The position numbers and the translations under genes are program-made. A model generated the notes under the pieces. It saw only the letters and a list, made by a program, of their open reading frames with translations, had not been told where the DNA came from and did no database searches. Of a stretch of DNA of 64,000 bases, positions 33,937 to 43,191 are shown in pieces; the first letter of the stretch is position 1, and each line of letters opens with the position of its first letter. Origin of the DNA: an uncultured Gardnerella sp. (GTDB lineage Bacteria > Actinomycetota > Actinomycetes > Actinomycetales > Bifidobacteriaceae); NCBI GenBank assembly GCA_947088155.1, contig CAMUFL010000003.1, positions 94,518 through 158,517 of the forward strand, read 5' to 3'.

Positions 33937-35334
33937 ATGAATAAAAACAAAACTATAAAATCTGAAAGAAAAGTTTATTCAAATACTTTTTCTAAGAAAC
34001 TTACTGCCGCAAGCGTAGCGGTAATTTTAACTGGGGCTTCTATCTCAATGTTTGCAGTTACTGCCAATAGTGCATATGCAAACGAAACTGATTTAAAACA
34101 ACCTACTGTTCTCATTCCTAACAATAAAGTCACTTACAATGTAGCATCAGCTCCACTAACAAAAGGCGCAACAACTTCACAAAGCAGTGTAGAAAAGACT
34201 GCCGCAGGTCTTTTTAGATTTGCAATGAACGATCCTTCTCTTACTGCGGCACAGCGCGAAGATGCTCGCAAAGCTTACGAAACTTTGACCGGACAATTAA
34301 ATAAGCCAAGCTGGTACGACTCAAAGGTGACTTTAGGAAAAGGAGATATTTACCCAGATTCTCTTTCTCGCTTAAGCAAAGCAATATCTTATATGCAAGC
34401 AATTAATGCTTATCGCCAAAGCATAGGATTAAGTCCTATGGGCGTAAGCCTCCAATTAACCGCTGATGCAATTAACGATGCATTCTATTCTGCAAACCAC
34501 ACCGATCATGCTCGTCACTATAATACTTATGAAAATTTGGCTTGGGCTGATTACGGCGATGGTTCATACACCGGTGGCACAACACCTGAAACAATGACTG
34601 GCGCAATGAAGCAGTGGATTACAGACGAAAAGAAAGTTTACGACGAATACAAGTCACGTGGACAAGAGGCTCCAGAAGGCGAAGTTGGTCACTATTTGAA
34701 CTTCATTAACGGCTCACTTGGTTCAATGGGATTCACTACTGGAAACATTAGTAATGAGTACGGTAGCATTGCAGCATGGGATGCTTCAACAGAAAGCGCT
34801 CCTTTCACAATCGAACAATACAAACAACTTATTGACAGGTACATCAATGGTAATGGTGGATCTTCCAGCCAAACACCAACACCGTCAGTTCCTGATCACA
34901 CCGTGCCGTCAGTTCCTGACCACACCGTGCCGTCAGATCCTGAAGTAGATCATACTGTTACACCAGATGTTATGCCAAATATCAATATTCCAGAAGAATA
35001 TCCAAGCTTTAGCCATTCCGATTACAATATTGGTGTAGGAGATATCAATTCTTCTAACTTCGGCTTAGGAGACTTCAACTTCGGCTTGGGCAACACCACC
35101 GACTTCGGCGGAACCAACATCGGAGACTTCAACTTCGGCTTAGGCAACACCACCGACTTCGGCGGAACCAACATCGGAGACTTCAACTTCGGCTTAGGCA
35201 ACACCACCGACTTCGGCGGAACCAACATCGGAGACTCTAGCTTGGGAGACTTAAACGGCTCCAACGCTTCAACTACTTTACCTGCATCTAGCACTACGGA
35301 TACCCCTGTAGTTGATCCTGACACACTTCTGTAG
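33937..35334 (+). CDS. Secreted CAP-domain protein with C-terminal tandem repeats
   Basis: This 465-residue protein has a signal peptide (about residues 1-48, ending NSAYA-NE), a CAP/SCP-like domain (about 145-300: INAYRQSIGLSPMG, HTDHAR, YENLAWADYG, GHYLNFIN), a Pro-rich linker with PSVPDHTV repeats (about 310-340), and three near-identical 18-residue repeats, GDFNFGLGNTTDFGGTNI (about 378-431). There is no LPXTG signal and no C-terminal anchor, so it is probably secreted. CAP proteins of host-associated actinobacteria are poorly understood. The start is ATG after AAGAAAGAGA. Confidence 0.85.
   Translation: MNKNKTIKSERKVYSNTFSKKLTAASVAVILTGASISMFAVTANSAYANETDLKQPTVLIPNNKVTYNVASAPLTKGATTSQSSVEKTAAGLFRFAMNDPSLTAAQREDARKAYETLTGQLNKPSWYDSKVTLGKGDIYPDSLSRLSKAISYMQAINAYRQSIGLSPMGVSLQLTADAINDAFYSANHTDHARHYNTYENLAWADYGDGSYTGGTTPETMTGAMKQWITDEKKVYDEYKSRGQEAPEGEVGHYLNFINGSLGSMGFTTGNISNEYGSIAAWDASTESAPFTIEQYKQLIDRYINGNGGSSSQTPTPSVPDHTVPSVPDHTVPSDPEVDHTVTPDVMPNINIPEEYPSFSHSDYNIGVGDINSSNFGLGDFNFGLGNTTDFGGTNIGDFNFGLGNTTDFGGTNIGDFNFGLGNTTDFGGTNIGDSSLGDLNGSNASTTLPASSTTDTPVVDPDTLL
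35068..35229 (+). repeat. Three 54-bp tandem repeats in the CAP protein gene
   Basis: Units at 35068-35121, 35122-35175 and 35176-35229 differ at a single visible base (TTG or TTA for Leu). Each encodes the 18-residue unit above. Near-identity at silent positions implies recent duplication, so copy number probably varies between strains. Confidence 0.95.
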
Positions 35335-35365
35335 GAAGCTGAAATCTAATTAACAAACAAAAATT

Positions 35366-35403
35366 AAGTGACGCAGCGGCATTCACCGTTGCGTCACTTT
35401 TTA
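35366..35403 (+). terminator. Rho-independent terminator after the CAP protein gene
   Basis: AAGTGACGCA pairs with TGCGTCACTT (10 bp), with GG/CC extending inside the loop, followed by a T-rich tail. Confidence 0.88.
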
Positions 35404-35524
35404 TTACAACTTATTTGCAAAGAATTGTGTTTTCAACTTGAGTAAGGTTACTCTCATAATCACTTCCACAGAAACCATTATTACTTATAAGTAGATTGTC
35501 ACAAAATAAGTAAAATATGCTCTA

Positions 35525-36568
35525 CTAGAACCCCAAACGCTCAAGCTTCTTAGGATCGCTCTGCCATCCTTTTGCAACCTTCACATGCAATTCAAGTACA
35601 GCTTTTGTACCAGTAATGCGATTTACAGCCGTGCGCAAACGCTTCTTTACGCGCACTAAATGCTCCGCACGATGGCCAATAATAATCGGCTTTTGAGAAT
35701 CACGCTCAACATAAACAGATACAAGCACATGCGCTTTATTGTCGTCGTATTGAGTATCTTCGCCACCACCCGGATACACAATATCGTCAACTACAACAGC
35801 TAATGAATGAGGCAACTCGTCGTCCAACTCTTCCAAAAATGCGCCGCGAATAAGCTCCGAAATCATGCTTTCTGGGCTTTCCTCACTAAGCTGATCCGCC
35901 GGATACATTTGCGGACCTTCCGGCAAGTTTTGAATCAAAACATTCTTAACTTCGTCAACATTGTCGCGTTCCAACGCACTAACCGGCACGATATCCGTAA
36001 AATCAGCAAACTGCTGAATTTGAAGCAAATGCTCAACTAATTCACTGCGACTAAGCGTATCGATTTTCGTAACAATGCCGATAAGCGGAACTTTCCAAGT
36101 CCAATTGCCCTTCTCATCTTTTTTAGCAAAATCAGAACGAAGTCGACTCAGAATTCGCCTATCTCCAGGTCCTATCTCCTGGTCTGCTGGAAGCAAGAAT
36201 GCAATCGCGTCAACATCTGAAAGTGACTCGTCAACAATATCATTCAAACGCTGACCAAGAAGCGTACGAGGACGGTGAATACCAGGCGTATCAACCAACA
36301 CCATTTGTGCATTATCGGTAGTAACAATCCCTCGAATAGCTTTACGCGTAGTTTCCGGACGAGACGACGCAATAGCAATTTGCGTACCAATAAGAGCATT
36401 CATAAGCGTAGACTTACCAACGTTTGGTCTACCAACTACAGCTACGAAACCGGAACGATAACCGTGAAAATCAGGAGTAGAAATCGTTGCGCGAGTTGAA
36501 GCGTCTAGATTTGCAAACATCTCGTCGTCGAAGTCATCAGTATCATCAAAGTTGTTAATATTATTCAC
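35525..36568 (-). CDS. era: GTPase Era
   Basis: Era binds 16S rRNA and aids 30S maturation. The P-loop GRPNVGKSTLMN, DTPG and TKID motifs are followed by a C-terminal KH domain with a GxxGxxLKxIG-like region (HRAEHLVRVKKRLR). The 347 residues include a 28-residue acidic N-terminal extension and an inserted PGGGEDTQYDDN loop in the KH domain. The start is GTG. It is the last gene of the HIT-phoH-ybeY-CBS-era unit, all of which act in RNA or ribosome maintenance. Confidence 0.95.
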   Translation of the reverse strand: MNNINNFDDTDDFDDEMFANLDASTRATISTPDFHGYRSGFVAVVGRPNVGKSTLMNALIGTQIAIASSRPETTRKAIRGIVTTDNAQMVLVDTPGIHRPRTLLGQRLNDIVDESLSDVDAIAFLLPADQEIGPGDRRILSRLRSDFAKKDEKGNWTWKVPLIGIVTKIDTLSRSELVEHLLQIQQFADFTDIVPVSALERDNVDEVKNVLIQNLPEGPQMYPADQLSEESPESMISELIRGAFLEELDDELPHSLAVVVDDIVYPGGGEDTQYDDNKAHVLVSVYVERDSQKPIIIGHRAEHLVRVKKRLRTAVNRITGTKAVLELHVKVAKGWQSDPKKLERLGF

Positions 36569-36590
36569 GTTATTCTTACCGTCCAGTTCT

Positions 36591-38099
36591 TTATTTCAGC
36601 ATATTCGTTTGTTTCATAGTACTAGCTTGCTTCAAAGCATTGGTTTGTTTGCTTTCAGCAGATTTTTCGGAAGAGCTAATGTCATTTTGATTATCCTTAG
36701 AATCCTTAGACTCTTCCAAAACTTGCGCATCTCGTTCTACTAAAATAGTAGATACTTTCTTTCGCCTACCAGCTGAATCTACAGCAGTTAATTTTAGTCC
36801 TCTTGTAACAGCGCTGGAACCAACAATCGGCACATTACCAATCAACTTCGTAAGCAAACCAAACACAGTATCCACATCGTCTTCGTCAATATGAACTTCA
36901 AAAATATCTTCCAAATCTGCGATTGACGTTCGAGCAGGCATCTTCCACACGCCGTCACGTATTTCTTCTGGATCTGCATGCTGAGTGCGATCGTGCTCAT
37001 CTTCCAACTCGCCAACAATTTGCTCAATAGCATCCTCAATAGTAACCAAGCCTGCAATACCGCCGTATTCGTCAACCACTACTGCCACATGCTGGCGAAT
37101 TCGTTGCATTTCATGGAATAAATCGTCAACCGGCTTCGACTCAGGAACAAGCATGGGGTCTCGGCTAATTGTTTCAACTGCTCTAGAAGATGCTGCAGGA
37201 TTAAACACAGTAGCGCGTACAGCATCCTTCAAATAAGCAACACCTACTAAATCATCTACAGAATCTCCAATAACGGGAACTCGAGAAAATCCTGAACGAG
37301 AGCATAATTTAAGGAAATTTTCCAGCGTTTCATCACTTTTAACGCAAATCATATCGGTTCTAGGTACCATTATTTCGCGAGTCAAAGTATCTGAAAGCGT
37401 GAGCACATTGCGCATCATTTCCGACACTTCCGGATCGAAATCATTCGCTTCAACAAGTCGATCAATACTCGCCTTTGCTTGATCTAGCTGAATATCTTCC
37501 AAAGCTTCATCATCTGAAAGATCAACATGCTTTTTCCTAGAAGTGACGTCAACATCGCTAGCAATATGCACTAAAGGATTAATCGCAATAGCAATAGACA
37601 CAATGCGAGAAAGTCGCATCAACTTTGCTACAGGTTGAGCCGCACCAACTGAACGTGGACGAACAAGAATAGAAATCACAGCTACAGCTACTGAAACAAC
37701 AACACCAATAATAAGAGTTACCCATAAAGGCGAGCCGAAAAATGCAGCTAAAGAAGCAAACAAAACTCCATCTAAAACGTTACATAGCACACGCACAAAA
37801 GCGCATGCTCCAGAAGTTGTATAACGGTCAGCAATCAGTTTTTTTACACGATGGATTCTAGCGATTCGACGCATACGCACTATGGCACTAGTTTCATCAT
37901 CATGCGTTTGCGCTTCAATCATAAGATTATTTAAACTTGCACGAGTAACTCTAGGCACTGCCCCTTCTGCAGCAGCCATAGCAAGCGAAAGCCATACAAG
38001 CAGCATTGCCAGCACAAGCAATGCAGCTAAGCCAATCCAGATATGCAACGGCAATTGCGGAACTGATATGCTAGAAAATATTTGCTTAATATATTCCAT
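36591..38099 (-). CDS. Hemolysin C/CorC-type CBS-domain membrane protein
   Basis: This 502-residue protein has an N-terminal membrane region (helices near 20-42, 110-145 and 165-180, a reduced DUF21/CNNM-like domain), a CBS pair (VPRTDMICV to LVTIEDAIEQIVGELEDEHD, about 245-375), and a CorC_HlyC C-terminal domain (GVWKMPARTSIADLEDIF). Such proteins are implicated in Mg2+/Co2+ homeostasis. The C-terminal 40 residues are Ser/Lys/Gln-rich. It starts 20 bp after ybeY, and the block phoH-ybeY-corC-era is conserved in Actinobacteria. Confidence 0.9.
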   Translation of the reverse strand: MEYIKQIFSSISVPQLPLHIWIGLAALLVLAMLLVWLSLAMAAAEGAVPRVTRASLNNLMIEAQTHDDETSAIVRMRRIARIHRVKKLIADRYTTSGACAFVRVLCNVLDGVLFASLAAFFGSPLWVTLIIGVVVSVAVAVISILVRPRSVGAAQPVAKLMRLSRIVSIAIAINPLVHIASDVDVTSRKKHVDLSDDEALEDIQLDQAKASIDRLVEANDFDPEVSEMMRNVLTLSDTLTREIMVPRTDMICVKSDETLENFLKLCSRSGFSRVPVIGDSVDDLVGVAYLKDAVRATVFNPAASSRAVETISRDPMLVPESKPVDDLFHEMQRIRQHVAVVVDEYGGIAGLVTIEDAIEQIVGELEDEHDRTQHADPEEIRDGVWKMPARTSIADLEDIFEVHIDEDDVDTVFGLLTKLIGNVPIVGSSAVTRGLKLTAVDSAGRRKKVSTILVERDAQVLEESKDSKDNQNDISSSEKSAESKQTNALKQASTMKQTNMLK

Positions 38100-38119
38100 A
38101 ATTATGCTCTTAATGCGCT

Positions 38120-38680
38120 TTAATGCTGTTTTTTATTTTTATTTTTGACGCTACTCGCTTCATGCTCAACATCGTAACGCTCAAGCTCGTTTACTGCACC
38201 TTCTGGCAAAGTTGCATCGTACAATTCTCCAGATCGAGCAGCGAAAAAAGTAAGCATTAGTTGACGTTGCAAACCAAACATTTGCTTTTCTTCTTCCGGA
38301 GTAGTGTGATCGTAGCCAAGCAGATGCAGAATACCGTGAATAGTTAGCAACAACATTTCTTCCATAGTACTATGCCCAGCTGCGAGCGCCTGCTGTTGAG
38401 CAACCCATGGGCAAATCACCAAGTCGCCAAGCATTCCTTCAGAAACTTTTTCATCGCTTCCAGGAGTAAGCTCGTCCATTGGGAAACTCATAACATCCGT
38501 TGGGCCTTCTAGGTTCATCCAACGTTCATGCAAACAGGCAATTGGCTCTGGATCAACAAAAGTAATCGATAAATCCGAATGCGTACTTACTTTCATTTGT
38601 TGAAGAACCCACATTCCAAGATCTGAGAAGATTTTAGCGTCAATATTCCACACTGTTTCATTCATGACTTCAATGCTCAT
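38120..38680 (-). CDS. ybeY: Endoribonuclease YbeY
   Basis: YbeY is a zinc-dependent RNase involved in 16S rRNA 3' end maturation and ribosome quality control. The His-triad metal motif HGILHLLGYDH is intact. It starts 3 bp after the phoH stop. The 186 residues include a 30-residue Lys/Glu-rich tail. ATG has only a weak GGATAAA site, which suggests coupling to phoH. Confidence 0.93.
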   Translation of the reverse strand: MSIEVMNETVWNIDAKIFSDLGMWVLQQMKVSTHSDLSITFVDPEPIACLHERWMNLEGPTDVMSFPMDELTPGSDEKVSEGMLGDLVICPWVAQQQALAAGHSTMEEMLLLTIHGILHLLGYDHTTPEEEKQMFGLQRQLMLTFFAARSGELYDATLPEGAVNELERYDVEHEASSVKNKNKKQH

Positions 38681-38683
38681 GAT

Positions 38684-39877
38684 TTATCCGTTATTCCTCT
38701 CAGTAGATTCTTTAGTACGTTCACGTTTTTTACGCTCAAGCATTGCATCGTAATTTTCGTATGCTTCCACAATACGACCAACCAAAGCATGACGCACAAC
38801 GTCTTCTGCTTGCAAATGCACAAAAGCAATATCTTTAACTTCGCCCAAAATCTTCTCAATAGAAACAAGACCAGAACGCACAACTGCTAAATCAACCTGC
38901 GTGCTATCTCCTGTAATCACCATGGTTGTATTAAAACCGAGTCGAGTTAGGAACATTTTTAATTGTTGAACAGTCGCATTTTGCGCTTCATCAAGAATAA
39001 CAAAAGCATCGTTTAATGTGCGACCTCGCATATAAGCAAGAGGAGCAACTTCAACAACATTCTCGTCAAGATAGCGTTTTAGTTGTGCAGATCCAAGCAT
39101 ATCAGAAAGCGCATCATAGAGTGGGCGCAAATATGGATCAACTTTATCGTTTAAAGTGCCAGGCAAGAATCCTAAGTTTTCGCCAGCTTCAACAGCAGGA
39201 CGAGTAAGAACAATTCTGCGAACTCTTCCATCTTCCAATGCACGAACAGCTTTAGCAACTGCTAAATACGTTTTTCCAGTACCAGCAGGACCAATTCCAA
39301 ACGTTACAATATTGCAATCCATTGCTTGCACGTACGCTGTTTGCCCAGCAGTTTTTGCACGAACAGGATTTCCTCCAGCAAACGTGATCACGCCTTTACT
39401 CATTCGAGCTCTTCTGCTCATAGCACGGCGATGCGCTTCTTCGCTAGAAGGCAACAGCTCACTTGAATCTCTTGAAAACTCATTTTCAGCGCGCGAAACA
39501 GGATTATTAATTGCATAGGATGAAGAAATAATACTATTTCCAAGCACTCCACCATCATGACCGATACGGTTTATGCGCACATTGTGTTCATCGTTATGCA
39601 AAATATCACGCTCAAGCATGCGTCTTACTTCGTATGCATCCATAGGTTGTTCGTAAGCTGCATCAATCATGCGCCTAAACGCATACTCAGCTTTAGCTGC
39701 ATCTTCATCTGCTCTAGCTGAACGAGCAACAATTTGAACATCTTTGCCTCGCACAGTAATATCTGCTTCTGGAAAAGCATGTTCTACTTCACGCAAACCA
39801 GCATCTGCAGCACCTAAAACTGCAACCGAGCTTAATTCGCTAGGAATTTGCACAAAACGCGTAGTACTTTTCGTCAC
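38684..39877 (-). CDS. phoH: PhoH family ATPase
   Basis: This 397-residue protein has Walker A GIGPAGTGKTYLA and Walker B FVILDEAQNAT, with LTRPAVEAGE and TGDSTQVDL, all typical of PhoH ATPases or RNA helicases that act with YbeY. The N-terminal region has a KH-like fold. The region before Walker A (about 110-165) is longer and Ser/Arg-rich. The start is GTG, 3 bp after the HIT gene, with no strong ribosome site, so coupling is likely. Confidence 0.94.
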   Translation of the reverse strand: MTKSTTRFVQIPSELSSVAVLGAADAGLREVEHAFPEADITVRGKDVQIVARSARADEDAAKAEYAFRRMIDAAYEQPMDAYEVRRMLERDILHNDEHNVRINRIGHDGGVLGNSIISSSYAINNPVSRAENEFSRDSSELLPSSEEAHRRAMSRRARMSKGVITFAGGNPVRAKTAGQTAYVQAMDCNIVTFGIGPAGTGKTYLAVAKAVRALEDGRVRRIVLTRPAVEAGENLGFLPGTLNDKVDPYLRPLYDALSDMLGSAQLKRYLDENVVEVAPLAYMRGRTLNDAFVILDEAQNATVQQLKMFLTRLGFNTTMVITGDSTQVDLAVVRSGLVSIEKILGEVKDIAFVHLQAEDVVRHALVGRIVEAYENYDAMLERKKRERTKESTERNNG

Positions 39878-39880
39878 GAT

Positions 39881-40243
39881 TTACAAGCTACCTTCTACAA
39901 GTTTTTCACCAGTCAATACGTGAGCATGAACATGAAACACTGTTTGACCAGCATCAATACCAGTATTAAATACGAGTCGATAATCACCGTTGAATTCATC
40001 ATCAGCAATTTTTTGTGCGACACCAGCAATATGAGCCAAAGTTTCAGGAGCTTTACTAGCAAGCTCAGCAACATTCTTATAGTGATTGCGCGGCACAATC
40101 AGCACATGCACTTTTGCTTGCGGATTAATATCTTTAAAAGCAACTACCGAATCGTCTTCATAAACTCTGCTGCTCGGTATTTCTCCAGCAACAATTTTAC
40201 AAAAAATGCAATCAGCATCAGTATTGTAAGTAATATCACTCAT
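39881..40243 (-). CDS. HIT family protein (HinT-like)
   Basis: This 120-residue histidine triad protein hydrolyses adenosine phosphoramidates or similar nucleotides. The triad is in VFHVHAHVLTG and the N-terminal CIFC pair could bind zinc. GGGGAGAAACC precedes the ATG. It begins the HIT-phoH-ybeY-CBS-era unit. Confidence 0.94.
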   Translation of the reverse strand: MSDITYNTDADCIFCKIVAGEIPSSRVYEDDSVVAFKDINPQAKVHVLIVPRNHYKNVAELASKAPETLAHIAGVAQKIADDEFNGDYRLVFNTGIDAGQTVFHVHAHVLTGEKLVEGSL

Positions 40244-40355
40244 GGTTTCTCCCCTATTTGCTACTAAATGAAATCAATGCCTTAAGCCAAAAGCAATCGA
40301 CACTCTTCTTATTATTTTACACAATTATGAGCACTTTTAGATACGATTTATGCGA

Positions 40356-41153
40356 TTATTCGTAACGTCCTAAAGCACGCGAAAGAAGAGAAAGAGCTAC
40401 AGGTCCTGCAGTAGATGCGCGAAGAATATTACTGCCTAAAACGCAGCTTTTAGCACCAGCATCAATAAACATTGACACTTCATCGTCACTAATACCACCT
40501 TCTGGCCCAACTAAAACGTAAATAGTACGCTCTTTACCATCCTCCAAACAGCGCTCGCTAAGAGTATTTACTGCTTGTTCTATTTGATTCCAGCAATCAG
40601 TTGCGTCTTGATGCAATACAATTACGAGATTTCCGTAAACGCACGCACGCCTACATATTGCAACTATTTGCTTGCTCGAAACACATTCTTGAAGTTCAGG
40701 CATCCATGCACGACGAGATTGCTCTGTGGCAGACTGTAAAACTTGGCTCCAACGCTTATCTGTGCGACCAGGTTTCCACTTTGCAATTGAACGATCCGCG
40801 CACCAAGGGATTACTTCATCCACGCCAATTTGCGTAGCCATATCAATTGCTTGCTCATCGTGCCCTGTTTTTGCCAAAGCTTGAACAAGTGCAAGTCTAG
40901 TCATTCGCGGAGCTTCCCTAGTAAACGCTTCTACACGAACTAAGCCATTTTCAACATCCGTCACCTTTGCATGAATGCGCAAGCCTTTGCCGTCAGAAAG
41001 TTGCAAAGCATCGCCTTCTAATAGTCGCATGGCAGATATAGCGTGACGTTTTACTTGAGATGGAAGCGCAATCGTCCACCCTTCTTCGATTCCTTCTGCA
41101 AGCACAGGAGCATTATCGTGATCAGTATCAAGCAAAAATAAAGCGTCAGTCAT
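40356..41153 (-). CDS. rsmE: 16S rRNA (uracil-1498-N3)-methyltransferase
   Basis: RsmE is a SPOUT methyltransferase. The 265-residue protein has an N-terminal PUA-like domain and a C-terminal SAM knot with VLVGPEGGISDDEV, LGSNILRASTAGPVAL, and the substrate region EQSRRAWMPEL. DnaJ, its usual actinobacterial neighbour, is not in this window. It is divergent from the iron-sulfur protein gene. Confidence 0.94.
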   Translation of the reverse strand: MTDALFLLDTDHDNAPVLAEGIEEGWTIALPSQVKRHAISAMRLLEGDALQLSDGKGLRIHAKVTDVENGLVRVEAFTREAPRMTRLALVQALAKTGHDEQAIDMATQIGVDEVIPWCADRSIAKWKPGRTDKRWSQVLQSATEQSRRAWMPELQECVSSKQIVAICRRACVYGNLVIVLHQDATDCWNQIEQAVNTLSERCLEDGKERTIYVLVGPEGGISDDEVSMFIDAGAKSCVLGSNILRASTAGPVALSLLSRALGRYE

Positions 41154-41247
41154 AGTTCAAGCCTAACGTGAGGATGCGCCAAGTACTAAAAAATGTTTCT
41201 GTGCAAGTATTGTGGCAAACTAGAACAGTACGTATTGGAGGTTTGCA

Positions 41248-42333
41248 ATGAGTAATGAGCTTGGTGATAACACTGCGCTTGTTACTTTGCGTATTTCACG
41301 CTTTACTCCATGTAATAAATCTGAAGATGATGCAAACAGTAAACAGACAGAGCGCAAGCGCAGAGAAAGTCCTTTTGCGCGCAGAAAGCGCAGTAATCCT
41401 TTCGCAAAACTAGATTCTTCAGAAAATAACATAAATAATTCTTCCGAATCTAGTGAATCCAGAATATCTAGTGAATCCGGTGAATCTTACGAATCTTCTC
41501 CAAAACGCATTCAAGGTAAGCATTGGGTTCAAGATTACAGTTTACGCGTTCATTCTACTGACACTATTCTTGACTGTTTACTGACTATTAAACGCACAAT
41601 CGACCCAACTTTAGCTTTCCGCTACTCATGCGGTCACGGCGTTTGCGGTTCCGACGCTGCAAACGTAAATGGCATGCCAACCTTACTATGCAGTGCAACT
41701 ATTGGTGCAAACGCACGTCCTGAAAGCACAAATAGCGTGCAATCTCGAGGCTTTAGAAAAACTGGCACTACTAGCAGCTCCTCACAGTCGACAAAATCGC
41801 CAACTTTACAGCAAAAATCTAAAGAGACTACCACTTTGCAAAATGGCACTTTTGGTGTTATTGAGCTTGCTCCACTTTCAGGATTTGCAGTTCAACGAGA
41901 TCTTATTTGCGATATTTCGCCTATGATTTCGCAAATAAAACGCTTAGAACCTTATTTGCAGGCATCTAACGTTTCTACGAGAAATACTGAAGGGAAACTC
42001 CAGCTTATTGAGTTTTTGCAACATCCTGAGGAACTTAAAAAATTTGAGCTTTTGAGCAATTGCATTATGTGCGGTGCTTGCGAAGGAATTTGCCCAATTT
42101 ATGCAGGCGGAGAAGCCTTTATTGGGCCTGCAGCATTGGTTAACGCGGCTCGTTTTATTTACGATTCCAGAGACAATGCAACAGAGCATCGCCTTGATCT
42201 AATAGACAGCAGTGACGGTATTAGCGCATGCCAGTCAGTTAGAGCATGTTCAAGACAGTGCCCTCGCGGAATTGATATTGGCGAAGAAATTTGGCAGCTT
42301 ACAACGCTTGTAAACGAGCGCAAAAACTCTTAG
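41248..42333 (+). CDS. Succinate dehydrogenase/fumarate reductase iron-sulfur subunit-like protein (isolated)
   Basis: This 361-residue protein has an N-terminal [2Fe-2S] ferredoxin domain with CGHGVCGSD...LLC (an Asp in place of the third Cys, as in E. coli SdhB) and a C-terminal domain with CIMCGACEGICP and CQSVRACSRQCPRG, matching the [4Fe-4S] and [3Fe-4S]/[4Fe-4S] pattern. Two Ser-rich insertions are unusual: about residues 50-88 and 160-195. GGAGG precedes the ATG. No flavoprotein or membrane anchor gene is adjacent: rsmE is divergent and the LOG gene ends 1 bp away on the other strand. It may work with an unlinked flavoprotein, or be a relic electron carrier. Confidence 0.85.
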   Translation: MSNELGDNTALVTLRISRFTPCNKSEDDANSKQTERKRRESPFARRKRSNPFAKLDSSENNINNSSESSESRISSESGESYESSPKRIQGKHWVQDYSLRVHSTDTILDCLLTIKRTIDPTLAFRYSCGHGVCGSDAANVNGMPTLLCSATIGANARPESTNSVQSRGFRKTGTTSSSSQSTKSPTLQQKSKETTTLQNGTFGVIELAPLSGFAVQRDLICDISPMISQIKRLEPYLQASNVSTRNTEGKLQLIEFLQHPEELKKFELLSNCIMCGACEGICPIYAGGEAFIGPAALVNAARFIYDSRDNATEHRLDLIDSSDGISACQSVRACSRQCPRGIDIGEEIWQLTTLVNERKNS

Positions 42334-42334
42334 A

Positions 42335-43141
42335 TTATTCAATTCCAGATGCTATGCGCACTGCCTCTATTGGGTCGTCTGTGACAGCAAATAAGTGCGG
42401 ATCGAGTGAAGAAATAAAACCTCGTTGAGTTACTGTAGACTTCAGCCAGTCAATCAAACCATTCCAATACGAAGTACCGAAAAGAACAACAGGCACGCGC
42501 GCAACTTTATGCGTTTGCACTAAAGTCAAAGCTTCAAACATTTCATCCATCGTGCCAAAACCGCCAGGGCACACAATAATTCCAGAAGAATACTTCATAA
42601 ACATTGTTTTACGCACGAAAAAATACCGAAATTGCATGCCAAGATTAATCCACTTATTCAAACCCTGCTCATGAGGAAGCTCAATCCCCAATCCTACAGA
42701 CGTACCACCAGCTTCTGCAGCTCCACGGTTTGCAGCTTCCATAATTCCAGGACCGCCACCTGTAATAACAGCAAAACCGCGTTTTACAAGCTCTGAACCC
42801 ATAGTACGAGCTAAAGAATACTCAGGATCATCTTCTTTTATTCGAGCAGAACCAAAAATACTAACAGCTTTACCTAACGATGCGAGCGCGTCAAAACCAT
42901 CAACAAACTCAGCTTGAATACGAAGCGCACGCCATGGATCCGCGCTACGCCAATCCCATCTCTTATCTACTTCTACACCAACTCCAGAAACAAGCTGCTG
43001 ATTGTTATCGTTACGAAGAAGCGTCTCTGTAGTGCTCTCCTTAGGAATCATAGAACCGCGCATCACAACAGAACCACGATGATACGTGTTATTCCAAGGT
43101 GGAACATCTACTGAAAAATCTTCTTTATTACTATTAAACAT
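42335..43141 (-). CDS. LOG family protein (TIGR00730, nucleoside monophosphate phosphoribohydrolase)
   Basis: This 268-residue Rossmann-fold protein has the family motif PGGFGTMDEMFE and GGGPGIMEAANRGA, which in LOG proteins bind and cleave cytokinin or purine nucleotide 5'-monophosphates. It has an N-terminal extension of about 60 residues. AGGAGA precedes the ATG. The bacterial role is presumed to be nucleotide salvage. Confidence 0.9.
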   Translation of the reverse strand: MFNSNKEDFSVDVPPWNNTYHRGSVVMRGSMIPKESTTETLLRNDNNQQLVSGVGVEVDKRWDWRSADPWRALRIQAEFVDGFDALASLGKAVSIFGSARIKEDDPEYSLARTMGSELVKRGFAVITGGGPGIMEAANRGAAEAGGTSVGLGIELPHEQGLNKWINLGMQFRYFFVRKTMFMKYSSGIIVCPGGFGTMDEMFEALTLVQTHKVARVPVVLFGTSYWNGLIDWLKSTVTQRGFISSLDPHLFAVTDDPIEAVRIASGIE

Positions 43142-43191
43142 GATTTCTCCTAGAAATTTACTTTCAAATATATTGAAAATAATAATTAAAA

